The notes: a model not told the origin generated them from the sequence alone. 64,000 bases of DNA from Rhodococcus jostii NBRC 16295 (GCF_001894825.1 NZ_BCWY01000001.1:186001-250000), one strand, 5' to 3'. Positions 9,256 through 18,185 are shown, numbered from the stretch's first letter. Made by a program: numbers and translations.

Positions 9256-10830
9256 ATGACGGGCCACAAGCGCTTTGCTCTTATCGCCGCAACGCTCGGG
9301 ATCTGCCTCACAATATCCTGTTCGGCTTCTCCGCCCGCCGAGTCGACCACTGTCTCCGCTGATGGGTTCACTGCGTCGAGCGGATCGCTGTCGATTAGCG
9401 GTGGCGTCGGTGTCGCGCCATTGGGAACGTCAGTGAAGATCAGATCTAACGATCGCATCCTCGTTCCGGAAGTCGGCCAGATGTTGATTCCCCTCAGCGA
9501 TGCGTTCGACATCACGCTCAATGACGGGGCAGTGCAGCCAGCCAATCCGGTCAACGCCACCTTCGACGTTGATGGGGAAAGGGTTCAACAGCTACTCGAT
9601 CAAGACGTCCAGCTGACAGTTGCCTCCGAGGGCGACGGCGGCGATGTGGTCGAGTACCTTCCGGCAGTCTTCGACCGTCAGTCGAGCATTGTTACTGCTG
9701 AGCTGACCCACCTCAGCTCGTGGCGATTGTTCGGGTTCGATCCGAAACGGTTTGCCGATGATGTGATCTCCACCCTGGAGCGGACCTTGGGAATTAGCTT
9801 CCCCCAGCCCGATTGCGCCGGGCAGACGGTCAACTATCCGCAAGCCATATACAGCGTCTCTAATGTTACAGACGATGTGGCGTGGGCTTGTATTCGACAC
9901 ATCCGTGCCGGACCACAGGAGGGGAGATTGGGTATCGACCTCTACTCCAATACGCCCTACGTGTGGACTGTCGATGCAACGCCCGATCCACTTGACGTCC
10001 GGGTCAATGATATTGACCTCGATACCTACGCCCCCGGCGCGTTGTACCAGCAGATCATTGGCAGGCACTCCAGTGGAGACACGTTCTTACTTCCCGGCGG
10101 AAGCGTTTCGATGGACTTCGGTCAGTACGAACAAAATCCAGACATCGGGACGCTTACCTATGACGTCGGCGTCTATGCAGTGGGTCTGCTCGGCTACGGA
10201 ATCTCAGTGGGCTTATCGAAGTTCAAGATCGGTACCTATCAGCGGCTTCTCGACAATGCCGAAGCAGCCGATTGTCTAGCAGGATTGGCTGAGGGATACG
10301 CCGATCTGGGCAGCAGCGTCGATTCAGGGACAGTTGGAAGGATGGTGCAAGAGGTTTTGGGGTGCATCGGTAAGATGGGGGGCGGTCTGATCGCAAAATC
10401 CGTCGCCTTTATTGCTGGCGGTTTTGCCGGAGCTGTCATCGCGCCCCTCGTGTCGTTCCTGAATCCACGCTTGCAGGCTCAAGGCGCGTCTTTCGAAGTC
10501 ATCACCGAATACATCGAGTCCGCCCCTACTGCTGCCTCCGAAATCGCTTCGGACTCTATGTCGGGGTCGAAGCGGGAGGTGTGCGGCACGGTGCTGATCC
10601 CGCAAACAGGTAAGAATGGCACGGTTATCAATGACAACACAGTGATCGACTGTGCAACAGCTATTTCGGTGATGAACCGATATCTAAATGATCCAACCGT
10701 CAACGATCGCGTGCATACTTTCGATGGCTGGACCTGCTCAGTTTACGGTGGCGCTGAAGAAGAGGAACTCGGCTATGTCGTGAGATGTACGCGGCCCGAT
10801 AATGCGACGATCATGTTGACGCAGGCTTGA
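9256..10830 (+). CDS. Large predicted lipoprotein of unknown function
   Basis: 524 residues. The N-terminus (MTGHKRFALIAATLGICL then a lipobox ending ISC) predicts export and lipid anchoring. The first part (about 35-170) looks beta-rich. A hydrophobic stretch near 300-320 and another near 385-405 (LIAKSVAFIAGGFAGAVIAP) could be membrane-associated helices. The last ~90 residues (from CGTVLIPQTGKNG) resemble C-terminal domains of other actinobacterial lipoproteins, ending with YVVRCTRPDN. Its GC content is visibly lower than the neighbouring catabolic genes, which hints at transfer. I do not recognise a functional family. Confidence 0.75.
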   Translation: MTGHKRFALIAATLGICLTISCSASPPAESTTVSADGFTASSGSLSISGGVGVAPLGTSVKIRSNDRILVPEVGQMLIPLSDAFDITLNDGAVQPANPVNATFDVDGERVQQLLDQDVQLTVASEGDGGDVVEYLPAVFDRQSSIVTAELTHLSSWRLFGFDPKRFADDVISTLERTLGISFPQPDCAGQTVNYPQAIYSVSNVTDDVAWACIRHIRAGPQEGRLGIDLYSNTPYVWTVDATPDPLDVRVNDIDLDTYAPGALYQQIIGRHSSGDTFLLPGGSVSMDFGQYEQNPDIGTLTYDVGVYAVGLLGYGISVGLSKFKIGTYQRLLDNAEAADCLAGLAEGYADLGSSVDSGTVGRMVQEVLGCIGKMGGGLIAKSVAFIAGGFAGAVIAPLVSFLNPRLQAQGASFEVITEYIESAPTAASEIASDSMSGSKREVCGTVLIPQTGKNGTVINDNTVIDCATAISVMNRYLNDPTVNDRVHTFDGWTCSVYGGAEEEELGYVVRCTRPDNATIMLTQA

Positions 10831-10926
10831 ATCAAATTTTTTTTAGAGCAAGTCTAGCCACCCTTCTCTGCCATCATCCCCGCCAAACAGGAAAGACGGC
10901 TCTCTCAAACCCTGAGTCTCTTCGGT

Positions 10927-11208
10927 TTATTTGATTAATCCCAGTTGGTGGCGCAAGCGCATGACCGCGGCGTTCTCCCAGTGGCCGGCGAGTGTGCGCT
11001 CGCGGCGGGGGAGTCCGGCAACAGCCGCGAAGAATCGTTCCTCGGCGTGATGCGCTTTGTCCCGTAACTCGGTGGCTGCGGCATCGCAGCGGTCGGGGGT
11101 GATGCCCTGCAGCGGAATCAGCGCTTCCCGGAACTTGTGCGCAGCGTAGGCGAGGTTTTCGAGATCGACGGGGTGGGCGCGCGTGCGTAGCGTGAGTCCA
11201 AGCGCCAT
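10927..11208 (-). CDS. Small helical protein, unknown
   Basis: 93 residues, predicted almost entirely helical, rich in Ala/Arg/Glu, with a central HAEERFFAAVAGLPRRERTLAGHWENAAV. The composition is typical of expressed actinobacterial proteins, but no ribosome-binding site is obvious and no family is recognised. It stands alone, on the strand opposite the upstream lipoprotein gene. Confidence 0.45.
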   Translation of the reverse strand: MALGLTLRTRAHPVDLENLAYAAHKFREALIPLQGITPDRCDAAATELRDKAHHAEERFFAAVAGLPRRERTLAGHWENAAVMRLRHQLGLIK

Positions 11209-11744
11209 GCCGGGAAGCTTAACCTGACCGCTAGGGCGGCGATTGTGACGCCAGGCCGGCCGCGACCGAGCTCGCTGGCCGGGCGAGAACTCGCACCGGC
11301 GGCACCAAGCTCGACATCAGTGCTGGTGGTGTCGTATCCGCCACTGGATTGCTCTTTGACCATCAGAAATGACACGTCCCCTGCCCCGGGATCGGTGCGC
11401 TGGTAGTGTGGTCGCCGCGCTCCCGCCCGGGAGATTCCTGAGGTCTGTCGTGGTCGGCTTCAGAAGTGGCAATGAGCTTGTGGCACAAGTGTATCCACGT
11501 GCCGCGGCCGTCCTCGGGTGGATCAACTGTCTCGATTCCGCCCCAGGGCGTCGTCCTCACTGTGTGGGGCAGCGGCGACCAGGTGTCGTTGGCAGGGGGA
11601 TCGGATCGAGACGGATGGAGGAATTGCATGAGTGAGCAGCGTGGACGTGACTTCAAGGTCGCACCCTTCGGAGGGCGTGCAGATCGGACAGCGGAGGAAG
11701 CGGCGCCCGCAGACCGTGGTCCAGCTTCCGGCCGGCCTGCCGGG
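11209..11744. other. intergenic, no gene seen
   Basis: Several overlapping frames on both strands, none convincing. Long minus-strand frames that enter from the neighbouring gene at 11745-12287 are out-of-frame shadows. Confidence 0.45.
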
Positions 11745-12287
11745 TCAGGCCGTCGTGGGAATGGTGATCTCGGCTCTGCCGTCGATGGCCGATAGTTGGT
11801 AGTGCGGGCAGGTGACCACCTGCCGAGGAACGGGAATCGCCTGCCGGTCGGTGTCGAGGTAGAGGCGGTAGGCGAGCTGCCCGCGTCGATGGCTGCCGGT
11901 GTCTGGGTCGACGGCGCCGAGGAAGTATCCGTGCGCGTTGTCGACGGTTGAGAAGATCGCTCGCGCCCACTCGGCAGCCTCCGCGGGCGGCAGATACCGT
12001 GGCGCGCTCGTCTGCGCGTCGACGGTGTGCACGATGACGGTGACGGCGAACCCGGTCGCCGCGGGGAACCACTGCTCGGCCGCGACGTCGAACCCGGTCG
12101 CCGCGGGGAACCACTGCTCGGCCGCGACGTCGAACGGTGCAATGGACGTGTGAATCCGCAGCTCGATGTCCGTTCCGGTACGGGCCGCCGCTGTGATGAT
12201 GTGGGGATCCGCCGAAGCATCCTTCACGGCCAGGTTCGGCAGCGCCTGGTGGCCGTCGGCGCGGATGCTGCCTGGATCAGCGGACAT
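11745..12287 (-). CDS. Hypothetical protein, duplicated family, internal 14-residue repeat
   Basis: 180 residues, unknown function. A second, frameshifted copy lies at 47108-47603, so the family is at least duplicated in this genome. Conserved between the copies are PHIITA/PQIITA-ARTGTDIELRIHTSIAPFD, VTVIVHTVDA, YLPPAE, IFSTVD, YFLGAVDPDTG, QLAYRLYLDTDRQAIPVP and ITIPTTA. In this copy the segment FDVAAEQWFPAATG occurs twice in tandem, and in the paralogue once. The fold looks alpha/beta and cytoplasmic. No good ribosome-binding site precedes the ATG at 12287. Confidence 0.65.
   Translation of the reverse strand: MSADPGSIRADGHQALPNLAVKDASADPHIITAAARTGTDIELRIHTSIAPFDVAAEQWFPAATGFDVAAEQWFPAATGFAVTVIVHTVDAQTSAPRYLPPAEAAEWARAIFSTVDNAHGYFLGAVDPDTGSHRRGQLAYRLYLDTDRQAIPVPRQVVTCPHYQLSAIDGRAEITIPTTA
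12049..12132 (-). repeat. Perfect 42-base tandem duplication inside a gene
   Basis: 12049-12090 and 12091-12132 are identical and keep the reading frame, adding 14 residues to the protein. The paralogue at 47.4 kb has a single copy, so the duplication is derived and recent. Confidence 0.9.
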
Positions 12288-12471
12288 GGGGCAAGGGTAC
12301 GGGCCGCCGATACCCGGCCGGCGGAGTGATGACGATTCGACCGACCGACGACTGATCCCGGCAGAATAGGGTTTTGACCTGCAGAGACGGCAGGTCCCCT
12401 AACGGAAGGACTGGGCGCTACTGTCCTACGGACCTTCTCAGTCTCGTCGATGAGGGACCCTGTCCTCACCT

Positions 12472-12511
12472 TCTCTACCCATCTCTATCCATTTCTCTAC
12501 CCATAGGGTAG
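12472..12511. promoter_or_regulatory. Tandem TCTCTAYCCAT repeats before araC-type gene
   Basis: Three units of TCTCTAYCCAT begin at 12472, 12482 and 12494. The outer two are identical over 12 bases and lie 22 bases apart, two helical turns. The last overlaps a CTACCC-ATA-GGGTAG inverted repeat (12497-12511). AraC-family regulators often bind direct repeats about two turns apart, so these are candidate sites for self-regulation. The gene starts 160 bases downstream. Confidence 0.45.
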
Positions 12512-12670
12512 TTCCGCTTCGCATTTGGACGACGAATGACTATTGCGGCGACGAGGCGTATAATCGATCGACGTCCACGAGGAAACCAGGACCGCAGATC
12601 TCGACGAAGCGGCTGCCGCGGGCCCATATATTGCGCTGCGGCGTGTGCTCGCTGATGGAAGGTCCGATCA

Positions 12671-13633
12671 ATGACTGGTATCAATCAAATCGAGCAGAGA
12701 ATCACCTCCGGTGATCTTATTGCTGCGCTCGCTGCGCGGGCGCCGCGGGTCGGTGGCAACGACGGCGGATGGCCAGGACTGACTATCTATCGATTCACCG
12801 AACCGATGGACCCGCAGTGGGAGGAAATCCAGTCACTATCTCTGGGCATCGTCGCGCAGGGACGCAAGGCAGTGACCGTCGAGGGTAAGCGCTACGTGTA
12901 CGACCCGTTCAATTACCTTGTGCTAAGCAGTAATCTGCATTTTCAAGCAGAGATTCTCGAGGCGTCTGCGCGTCTGCCCTTCCTGTCGTTCGTTCTGCAG
13001 ATCGACCCAGCGCTCGTCCGCAAGGTGTCGACGGACATGCTCGAGCGTCGAGCCGCGTCGTTCCCGCCGGTACGCTTGGACGCAGAACCCGACAAGTGCG
13101 TGGTATCGGCACTAGACCAGGACCTGATGGGCACGGTGGTGCGTTTCTTGCAAGCGCTGTCGGTGGGACCTGATCGCCGCGTGCTGGCTCCGCTATACAT
13201 GCAGGAAATGGTGTATCGCGTCCTGCAGAGGGAGCAATTCTCGCGAATGTTGCATATCGCCGCACAGCAGGCGGCGGGCAATCCGGTCGCGGCTGCGTTG
13301 ACCTACATCCGTGCCCATCTCGGCGAACCGATGACTGTCACCGATATGGCTGAGCAGGTGAGTCTGAGCCCGTCGGCATTTTCGCATCTGTTCCGCGAGG
13401 TGACAGGCCGGTCGCCGTACCAGTTCGTGAAGGAGATTCGCCTCGACCGCGCACGCGAACTGCTCGTTGACGGTCGACTCGCTGTCACCGAGGTGTCGCG
13501 TGCGGTGGGTTACTCGAGCGTATCTCACTTCATCAAGGAATTCCGGGGGCGGTTCGGGACGACACCCAAGGCCTATGCAGATGCACAGGCCCTGGGCGAG
13601 GAAATGCGGGCGATTCGCTCAGACGCGAGCTGA
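12671..13633 (+). CDS. AraC-family transcriptional regulator
   Basis: 320-residue regulator with an N-terminal cupin-like AraC_N domain (about 30-190) and two C-terminal helix-turn-helix motifs (about 215-310), seen in VTDMAEQVSLSPSAFSHLFREVTGRSPYQFV and VTEVSRAVGYSSVSHFIKEFRGRFGTTPKAY. It probably senses a small molecule and activates the adjacent catabolic genes. It converges on the DJ-1 gene, with a 15-base overlap of the 3' ends, and lies 1 kb upstream of the monooxygenase operon. Repeats at 12472-12511 and 14562-14620 are candidate binding sites. Confidence 0.9.
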   Translation: MTGINQIEQRITSGDLIAALAARAPRVGGNDGGWPGLTIYRFTEPMDPQWEEIQSLSLGIVAQGRKAVTVEGKRYVYDPFNYLVLSSNLHFQAEILEASARLPFLSFVLQIDPALVRKVSTDMLERRAASFPPVRLDAEPDKCVVSALDQDLMGTVVRFLQALSVGPDRRVLAPLYMQEMVYRVLQREQFSRMLHIAAQQAAGNPVAAALTYIRAHLGEPMTVTDMAEQVSLSPSAFSHLFREVTGRSPYQFVKEIRLDRARELLVDGRLAVTEVSRAVGYSSVSHFIKEFRGRFGTTPKAYADAQALGEEMRAIRSDAS

Positions 13634-14341
13634 GACCAGCGCCGCAACCAGTGCCTCCGCCAACGGCCTCGATGATGCTGGATTCTGGCCGGTGTAGAGA
13701 TTGCCGTCCACGGTGACATGCTCCTGCCATGGCGAGCCGCTCTCTTCGAACACGCCTCCGCTCTCAGTGAGCCGGTTCTGTAGTAGCCACGGCGCCTTGT
13801 CTGCGAACCCCACCTGAGATTCCTCGGCGTTACTGAATCCCGTGACACGGCGGCCTGTGAACAGCCATGATCCGTCTCCGTTGCGGGCCGGCAACAGCGC
13901 TGCCGGTCCATGGCACACCGCGGCGACGAGTTTACTCTGTGCAACGAATTCGCCGATGAGTGCGCCGAAAGTATCCGACACTGCAAGGTCTTCCATCGGC
14001 CCATGCCCCCCTGGGACGAAGACCAGGTCGAAGTCCTCCGCACGGACACCATTCAGATCGGTTGGTACCGAAAGGATCTCGGCAATGCCGTCGAGGTAGG
14101 AACGAAATCGCTCTCCGGGTTCGGTGGTGCCGCCGTTCATTTCCGGCGAAAACCCAGCCTCGTCTGCTACCGGGCGGACGCCGCCCGGAGTAGCGATCGT
14201 GATCTCGAACCCGGCGTCGGCGTCGGCGAACACTTCGTGCGGGACAGCCAACTCTTCGGGCCAGTATCCGCAGGGGTGCACAGTGCCGTCGGCCAGTGTC
14301 CAACTATCTGATCCGGTCACGGCAAAAAGTATGCGGGACAT
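13619..14341 (-). CDS. DJ-1/PfpI-family protein
   Basis: 240-residue member of the DJ-1/PfpI class I glutamine-amidotransferase-like superfamily. The nucleophile elbow is AVCHGPAALLPA (Cys about 133), preceded by LVFVPGGHGPMEDLA; both are diagnostic. Relatives include Hsp31-type glyoxalases and deglycases that act on methylglyoxal or glyoxal. The start at 14341 is preferred over the longer in-frame 14395 because GGAGGATC lies just upstream. It is divergent from a larger paralogue at 14632, and both open with a closely similar N-terminus (TLADGTVHPCGYW versus TMADGTAHPTGYF). Confidence 0.88.
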   Translation of the reverse strand: MSRILFAVTGSDSWTLADGTVHPCGYWPEELAVPHEVFADADAGFEITIATPGGVRPVADEAGFSPEMNGGTTEPGERFRSYLDGIAEILSVPTDLNGVRAEDFDLVFVPGGHGPMEDLAVSDTFGALIGEFVAQSKLVAAVCHGPAALLPARNGDGSWLFTGRRVTGFSNAEESQVGFADKAPWLLQNRLTESGGVFEESGSPWQEHVTVDGNLYTGQNPASSRPLAEALVAALVSARV

Positions 14342-14561
14342 TGATGATCCTCCGTCGTGTCGGTGACAACGCGGCCGACGGCCGCGCAACCCCACGCTAG
14401 GTCCGAGACGGTTGAGATAGTCGCTACTGCGTTCGATTGCGATACAAGTCCGTCGGTCTGCGATATCGGTATTTCAGAGTCGCTCGGAATGGGCACAGAT
14501 TGAGTCGGAACGCAGTACCGCTGCGGTTGCGGGTGGGGTTTGCTTCGAGGTGGATGTAATC

Positions 14562-14620
14562 GCGGTCACATTCCCACCATCAACGACGCAGCGGTCACAT
14601 TCTCACCATCCAACGACGCA
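14562..14620 (+). repeat. Tandem 29/30-base repeat in the operon leader
   Basis: 14562-14590 and 14591-14620 are near-identical (GCGGTCACATTC-Y-CACCATC, then AACGACGCA). The second copy runs into the ribosome-binding site (AGGAGG, about 14620-14625) of the gene at 14632. The repeat could be a pair of regulator half-sites or a leader duplication affecting translation. Either reading is inference. Confidence 0.7.
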
Positions 14621-14631
14621 GGAGGAAGCCG

Positions 14632-15669
14632 ATGACGCGCATTGCCTACCTGGTCTCGAGCGCAACCGAGATCACCATGGCCGATGGCACGGCCCATCCG
14701 ACAGGGTACTTCGCCGAGGAAGCGATCAAGCCCTTCGAAAGTTTCACCGCGGCTGGTTTCGACGTCGCCGTCATCACCCCCGACGGCAAGAAGCCCACAG
14801 CCGATCCCTACGGACTGAACTGGTACTTCCACTATCCGGAAGAAGACAAGGACTATCTCCACTCCGTCGTGCGCACCTTCTCCCACGATGTCGACGACAT
14901 CCGATTCACGCTGCACCAAAACACCGAACTAGGACTTGCCGCCAGTCGCCGGATTGCAGCGGCACTCGAGGGCAAGGGCATGACACCGGCGCAGGCGCAC
15001 GATCAGGTCAGCAAGGCAGCCAAGATCGCGTGGCGCCACGATCGACACCTCGCCGATGTAATGGTGGAGGACGGCCTGACCGCAGGACTGAGCCCAGTAG
15101 AGATTCACCAGGCCGTCGCGGCGCAACGCGCAGCGAGTGAAGAACTTGTCGGCGAACGAAAAGCACGACTCGACGAGATCGACGGATTCAACAACCCACT
15201 GGATCTGCGCAGCCTCGGCGACGACGAACTGGCCGGCTTCGATGCGGTGTTCGCCCCGGGTGGGCACGGACCGATGGTCGACCTGGCAGACAACCCCGAT
15301 GTCGGGCGACTGCTGGTTGCCTTGCACGAGAAGCGTGCGCCGATCGCCTCTCTGTGTCACGGCCCCGCGCTGATGCTCTCGGCGCCCGAACGTGCTGACG
15401 GTCAATGGCTTTTCGACGGCTACCGGATGACGTGCTTCACCGACGAGGAGGAGAACCAAACCGAACCGGGCCTGCTCGGTCTGCCCTGGTACGTCGACAC
15501 CGCGCTAATGAATGCCGGGGCCGTGTTCGACGACGGCCCGTCCGCGTGGGCAAGCCACGTTGTTGTCGACCGGCACGTCATCACGGGCCAGAACCCGGGG
15601 TCGACCGAGGCCGCCGCCGCCGCCGTCATCGCAGCGCTGAAAGCCGCGCCCTCGGCGAAAGCAGCCTGA
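14632..15669 (+). CDS. Large DJ-1/PfpI-family protein with inserted helical segment
   Basis: 345 residues, about 100 longer than its neighbour at 13619. The core matches: ITMADGTAHPTGYFAEE at the N-terminus, FAPGGHGPMVDLADNPDVG, and the nucleophile elbow SLCHGPALML (Cys about 242). Between about residues 75 and 190 it carries extra, mostly helical sequence rich in Ala, Asp, Glu and His. Class I GATase-like proteins of this size are often chaperones or glyoxalases of the Hsp31 type. It is the first gene of the long operon that includes the monooxygenase, with AGGAGG six bases before the ATG, so its job may be to detoxify reactive carbonyls made by the pathway. Confidence 0.85.
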   Translation: MTRIAYLVSSATEITMADGTAHPTGYFAEEAIKPFESFTAAGFDVAVITPDGKKPTADPYGLNWYFHYPEEDKDYLHSVVRTFSHDVDDIRFTLHQNTELGLAASRRIAAALEGKGMTPAQAHDQVSKAAKIAWRHDRHLADVMVEDGLTAGLSPVEIHQAVAAQRAASEELVGERKARLDEIDGFNNPLDLRSLGDDELAGFDAVFAPGGHGPMVDLADNPDVGRLLVALHEKRAPIASLCHGPALMLSAPERADGQWLFDGYRMTCFTDEEENQTEPGLLGLPWYVDTALMNAGAVFDDGPSAWASHVVVDRHVITGQNPGSTEAAAAAVIAALKAAPSAKAA

Positions 15670-15709
15670 GGTGCTGTCGTTCCTGCGCAAGACCAGAAGG
15701 AGTACCCCT

Positions 15710-16144
15710 GTGAACAGTCGCAGCCCGCAGAAAGTCGTCAGCGACTTTCTCGATGACTTCGCCGCACGTGACATCGACGGAGCCCTCGCCGACACAGCCG
15801 AAGACATCAACGTCAACGTCTACGGACTCGGTCGCCATGAAACCGGGCGCGGCACCATCCGCACCGTCCTCGCCGACATTGTCGAGGCCTTCCCCGATCT
15901 GATCGTCACCGTGAAAAGGATCATCACCGCAGGCAACGTGGTCACCACCGAGATCAACGTCCAGGGCACCCAAGCCGCCCCCTACGCCGGCGCGATCAAC
16001 CAGGAGAAACACATCGACTTGGACGAAGTGTGGCGTTTCGTCGTCGCCGAGGACCGCATCACGCAGATCGACGCGTACTGGTGTCAACAGCAGCTCTACC
16101 GCCGCCTCGGGGTCAAGCGGTTCGACCAAATAGCAATCGTCTGA
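15710..16144 (+). CDS. SnoaL-like (NTF2-fold) protein
   Basis: 144-residue protein of the SnoaL/NTF2-like fold: VVSDFLDDFAARDIDGALADTAEDINVNVYG, then IRTVLADIVEAFPDLIVTVKRIITAGNVVTTEINVQGTQ, typical of SnoaL-like polyketide cyclase relatives. GTG at 15710 is preferred over the in-frame GTG at 15671 because AGAAGGAG lies seven bases before it. It is followed after 11 bases by a second SnoaL-like gene. Members bind or isomerise small hydrophobic compounds; here it probably acts on a substrate or product of the monooxygenase. Confidence 0.8.
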   Translation: MNSRSPQKVVSDFLDDFAARDIDGALADTAEDINVNVYGLGRHETGRGTIRTVLADIVEAFPDLIVTVKRIITAGNVVTTEINVQGTQAAPYAGAINQEKHIDLDEVWRFVVAEDRITQIDAYWCQQQLYRRLGVKRFDQIAIV

Positions 16145-16155
16145 GGAGCTCACCC

Positions 16156-16638
16156 ATGTCCAGTGCATCAGTAATTGTGTCGTCGCGCACTGCAGCACAG
16201 AACGCTGCGGTGGTGACCGAGTTCTTCGACCGGTACCGCGCACACGACGTCGACGGGATGGTGGATCTCTGCACGATCAACGCAGACTTCTCCTACCCGC
16301 CCTTCGAAGTGTGGGGTAAACAGCGCGTACTGCGTGGCGACGGCAAGGTGGGAACAGTCGGCAAGCCGATCTGGACGGGCCTGATCACCGCGTTTCCCAA
16401 CCTGTCCAATGTTGTGCATTCCGTCGACGCCAACGACGAGGGCGACGTCGTCGTCCAGGTCGATATCGGCGGAACTCAGCAGCAGCCATGGGGCTTGGTC
16501 CTCCCCGCAGGCAAGACCTTCAGCGAGCCACACATATTCCTCTTCCGGCTCAACAGCGACGGTCTCATCGAATCGGTGACCGGGTATTGGAACAACGCCG
16601 GAATCAGCCAACAGCTCGGCCACATGGAAGTCGACTAG
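16156..16638 (+). CDS. SnoaL-like (NTF2-fold) protein
   Basis: 160 residues, same fold as the preceding gene (VVTEFFDRYRAHDVDGMVDLCTINADFSYPPF, then ITAFPNLSNVVHSVDANDEGDVVVQVDIGGTQ, then WNNAGISQQLG). The two share organisation but limited identity, so they could form a heteromer. Start: ATG at 16156 with GAGGAG upstream; the longer in-frame frame from 16030 lies inside the previous gene. It precedes the monooxygenase alpha subunit by 14 bases. Confidence 0.8.
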   Translation: MSSASVIVSSRTAAQNAAVVTEFFDRYRAHDVDGMVDLCTINADFSYPPFEVWGKQRVLRGDGKVGTVGKPIWTGLITAFPNLSNVVHSVDANDEGDVVVQVDIGGTQQQPWGLVLPAGKTFSEPHIFLFRLNSDGLIESVTGYWNNAGISQQLGHMEVD

Positions 16639-16652
16639 AGGAGCACACCATT

Positions 16653-18185
16653 ATGACCCTTTTGAAGCGAGAAGAGTGGCAGGGCTTCGTCCGCGACGTC
16701 GATTGGACGCCCACATACGTCGACGACGAGGCAATCTATCCTGAATGGCATTGTGGTACCGGGAAGGTACCGCGCGAGGCGTGGCAGGGATGGGAGGAGT
16801 CCTACAAGGTCAGCTATCCCGAATATGTGGCAACCCAGCGTGAAAAGGAATCATCCACCTACGCGGTCAAGGCCGCATTGCAGCGCTCGAACACGTTTCA
16901 CGACCTCGACGAGGGGTGGAAGTCGGCCACCAAAATGCATTTCGGCGGGGTCGCGCTGGTCGAATACGCTGCGGTGCTCGGTGAACTGAAGATGGCACGG
17001 TTCGGACTGAATGGCTCCTGGCGCAACATGGCGACGTTCGGTCAGCTCGACGAGATGCGGCACGCGCAGATCACCACGTTCTTCGGACACGAGTTCGTCG
17101 GCCAAGACGCACAGTACGACTGGACCCAGAAAACGTTCCACACCAACGACTGGGTACCGATCGCGCTACGAAACCTGTTCGACGGCATGATAACTTCCCC
17201 CAACGTCGTCGACCTTGCGATCGAGCTGCCGTTCACCTTCGAGACCGGCTTCACCAATCTGCAGTTCATTGCTCTCTCGGCGGACGCACTGGAATCCGGT
17301 GACGTGAACTTCGCCAACATGATCTCCTCGATCCAGACCGACGAAGCTCGCCACTCCCAGCAGGGTGGGCCGACGATGGAGATCCTGGTCGAGCACGACC
17401 CGGTCCGCGCACAGTGGGTGATCGACAAGAGCTTCTGGGGCTCGGCCCGAGCTTTCGCCGCGCTCACCGGACCGGCGATGGACTATTACACCCCTCTCGA
17501 ACACCGCAAGCAGTCTTACCGGGAGTTCATGGAGGAGTGGATCATCGATCAGTACATCCACACGATCGAAGACTACGGACTGAAGAAGCCGTGGTACTGG
17601 GATGAGTTCATCACTGGACTCGACACCTGGCACCACGGGCTGCACATGGGTCTGTGGTACTGGCGACCCACCACATGGTGGCGCCCGAAGGCCGGCGTCA
17701 GCAAGGACGAACGCGCCTGGCTCGCCTCCAAATACCCCAACTGGGAGAACGTCTACGGCGACAAGTGGGACGTGATGATCGACCAGGTCAACGCCAACAA
17801 CGTCGAGGCGACGTTGCCCGAAACGTTGCCGTGGCTGTGCAGCACCTGCCATCTCCCGTGCTGCAACGCGACACCGTCGCGCAACGGGGAGTGGAAGGTT
17901 CGGAATTGGGAACTCGACTACGACGGCAAGAAGTACCACTTCTGCACCAACGCCTGCCGGCAGATCTTCTGGAAAGACCGTGACAATGTCAATCACGAGA
18001 CGCTCATCGACCGGTTCCTGGCCGGTCAGATCCAGCCGATGGATGTCGGCGGGATCCTGAACTACATGGGTATGACGCCCGACGCCATGGGCGACGACCC
18101 CGACTACGGCGCCTGGACTCGCGACTATGTCGGCCGCGCGGTCGAGGGTCTGGCTGCCGCAACGGTTGAGGGGGCGACGCAATGA
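16653..18185 (+). CDS. Soluble di-iron monooxygenase, hydroxylase alpha subunit (TmoA-like)
   Basis: 510-residue catalytic subunit of a toluene/alkene-type bacterial multicomponent monooxygenase. It uses O2 and electrons from the ferredoxin to hydroxylate or epoxidise a hydrocarbon at a carboxylate-bridged di-iron centre. The six iron ligands fall at Glu104, Glu134, His137, Glu197, Glu231 and His234, the same numbers as in toluene-4-monooxygenase, within ALVEYAAV, LDEMRHAQ, TFETGFTN and TDEARHSQ. Pocket positions Ala107, Phe176, Phe196, Thr201 and Phe205 also match, while 100 and 103 are Val and Val. A Cys-rich C-terminal segment (about 396-440) resembles a YHS metal-binding motif. Substrate unknown. 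The gamma gene overlaps its stop by 4 bases. Confidence 0.93.
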   Translation: MTLLKREEWQGFVRDVDWTPTYVDDEAIYPEWHCGTGKVPREAWQGWEESYKVSYPEYVATQREKESSTYAVKAALQRSNTFHDLDEGWKSATKMHFGGVALVEYAAVLGELKMARFGLNGSWRNMATFGQLDEMRHAQITTFFGHEFVGQDAQYDWTQKTFHTNDWVPIALRNLFDGMITSPNVVDLAIELPFTFETGFTNLQFIALSADALESGDVNFANMISSIQTDEARHSQQGGPTMEILVEHDPVRAQWVIDKSFWGSARAFAALTGPAMDYYTPLEHRKQSYREFMEEWIIDQYIHTIEDYGLKKPWYWDEFITGLDTWHHGLHMGLWYWRPTTWWRPKAGVSKDERAWLASKYPNWENVYGDKWDVMIDQVNANNVEATLPETLPWLCSTCHLPCCNATPSRNGEWKVRNWELDYDGKKYHFCTNACRQIFWKDRDNVNHETLIDRFLAGQIQPMDVGGILNYMGMTPDAMGDDPDYGAWTRDYVGRAVEGLAAATVEGATQ

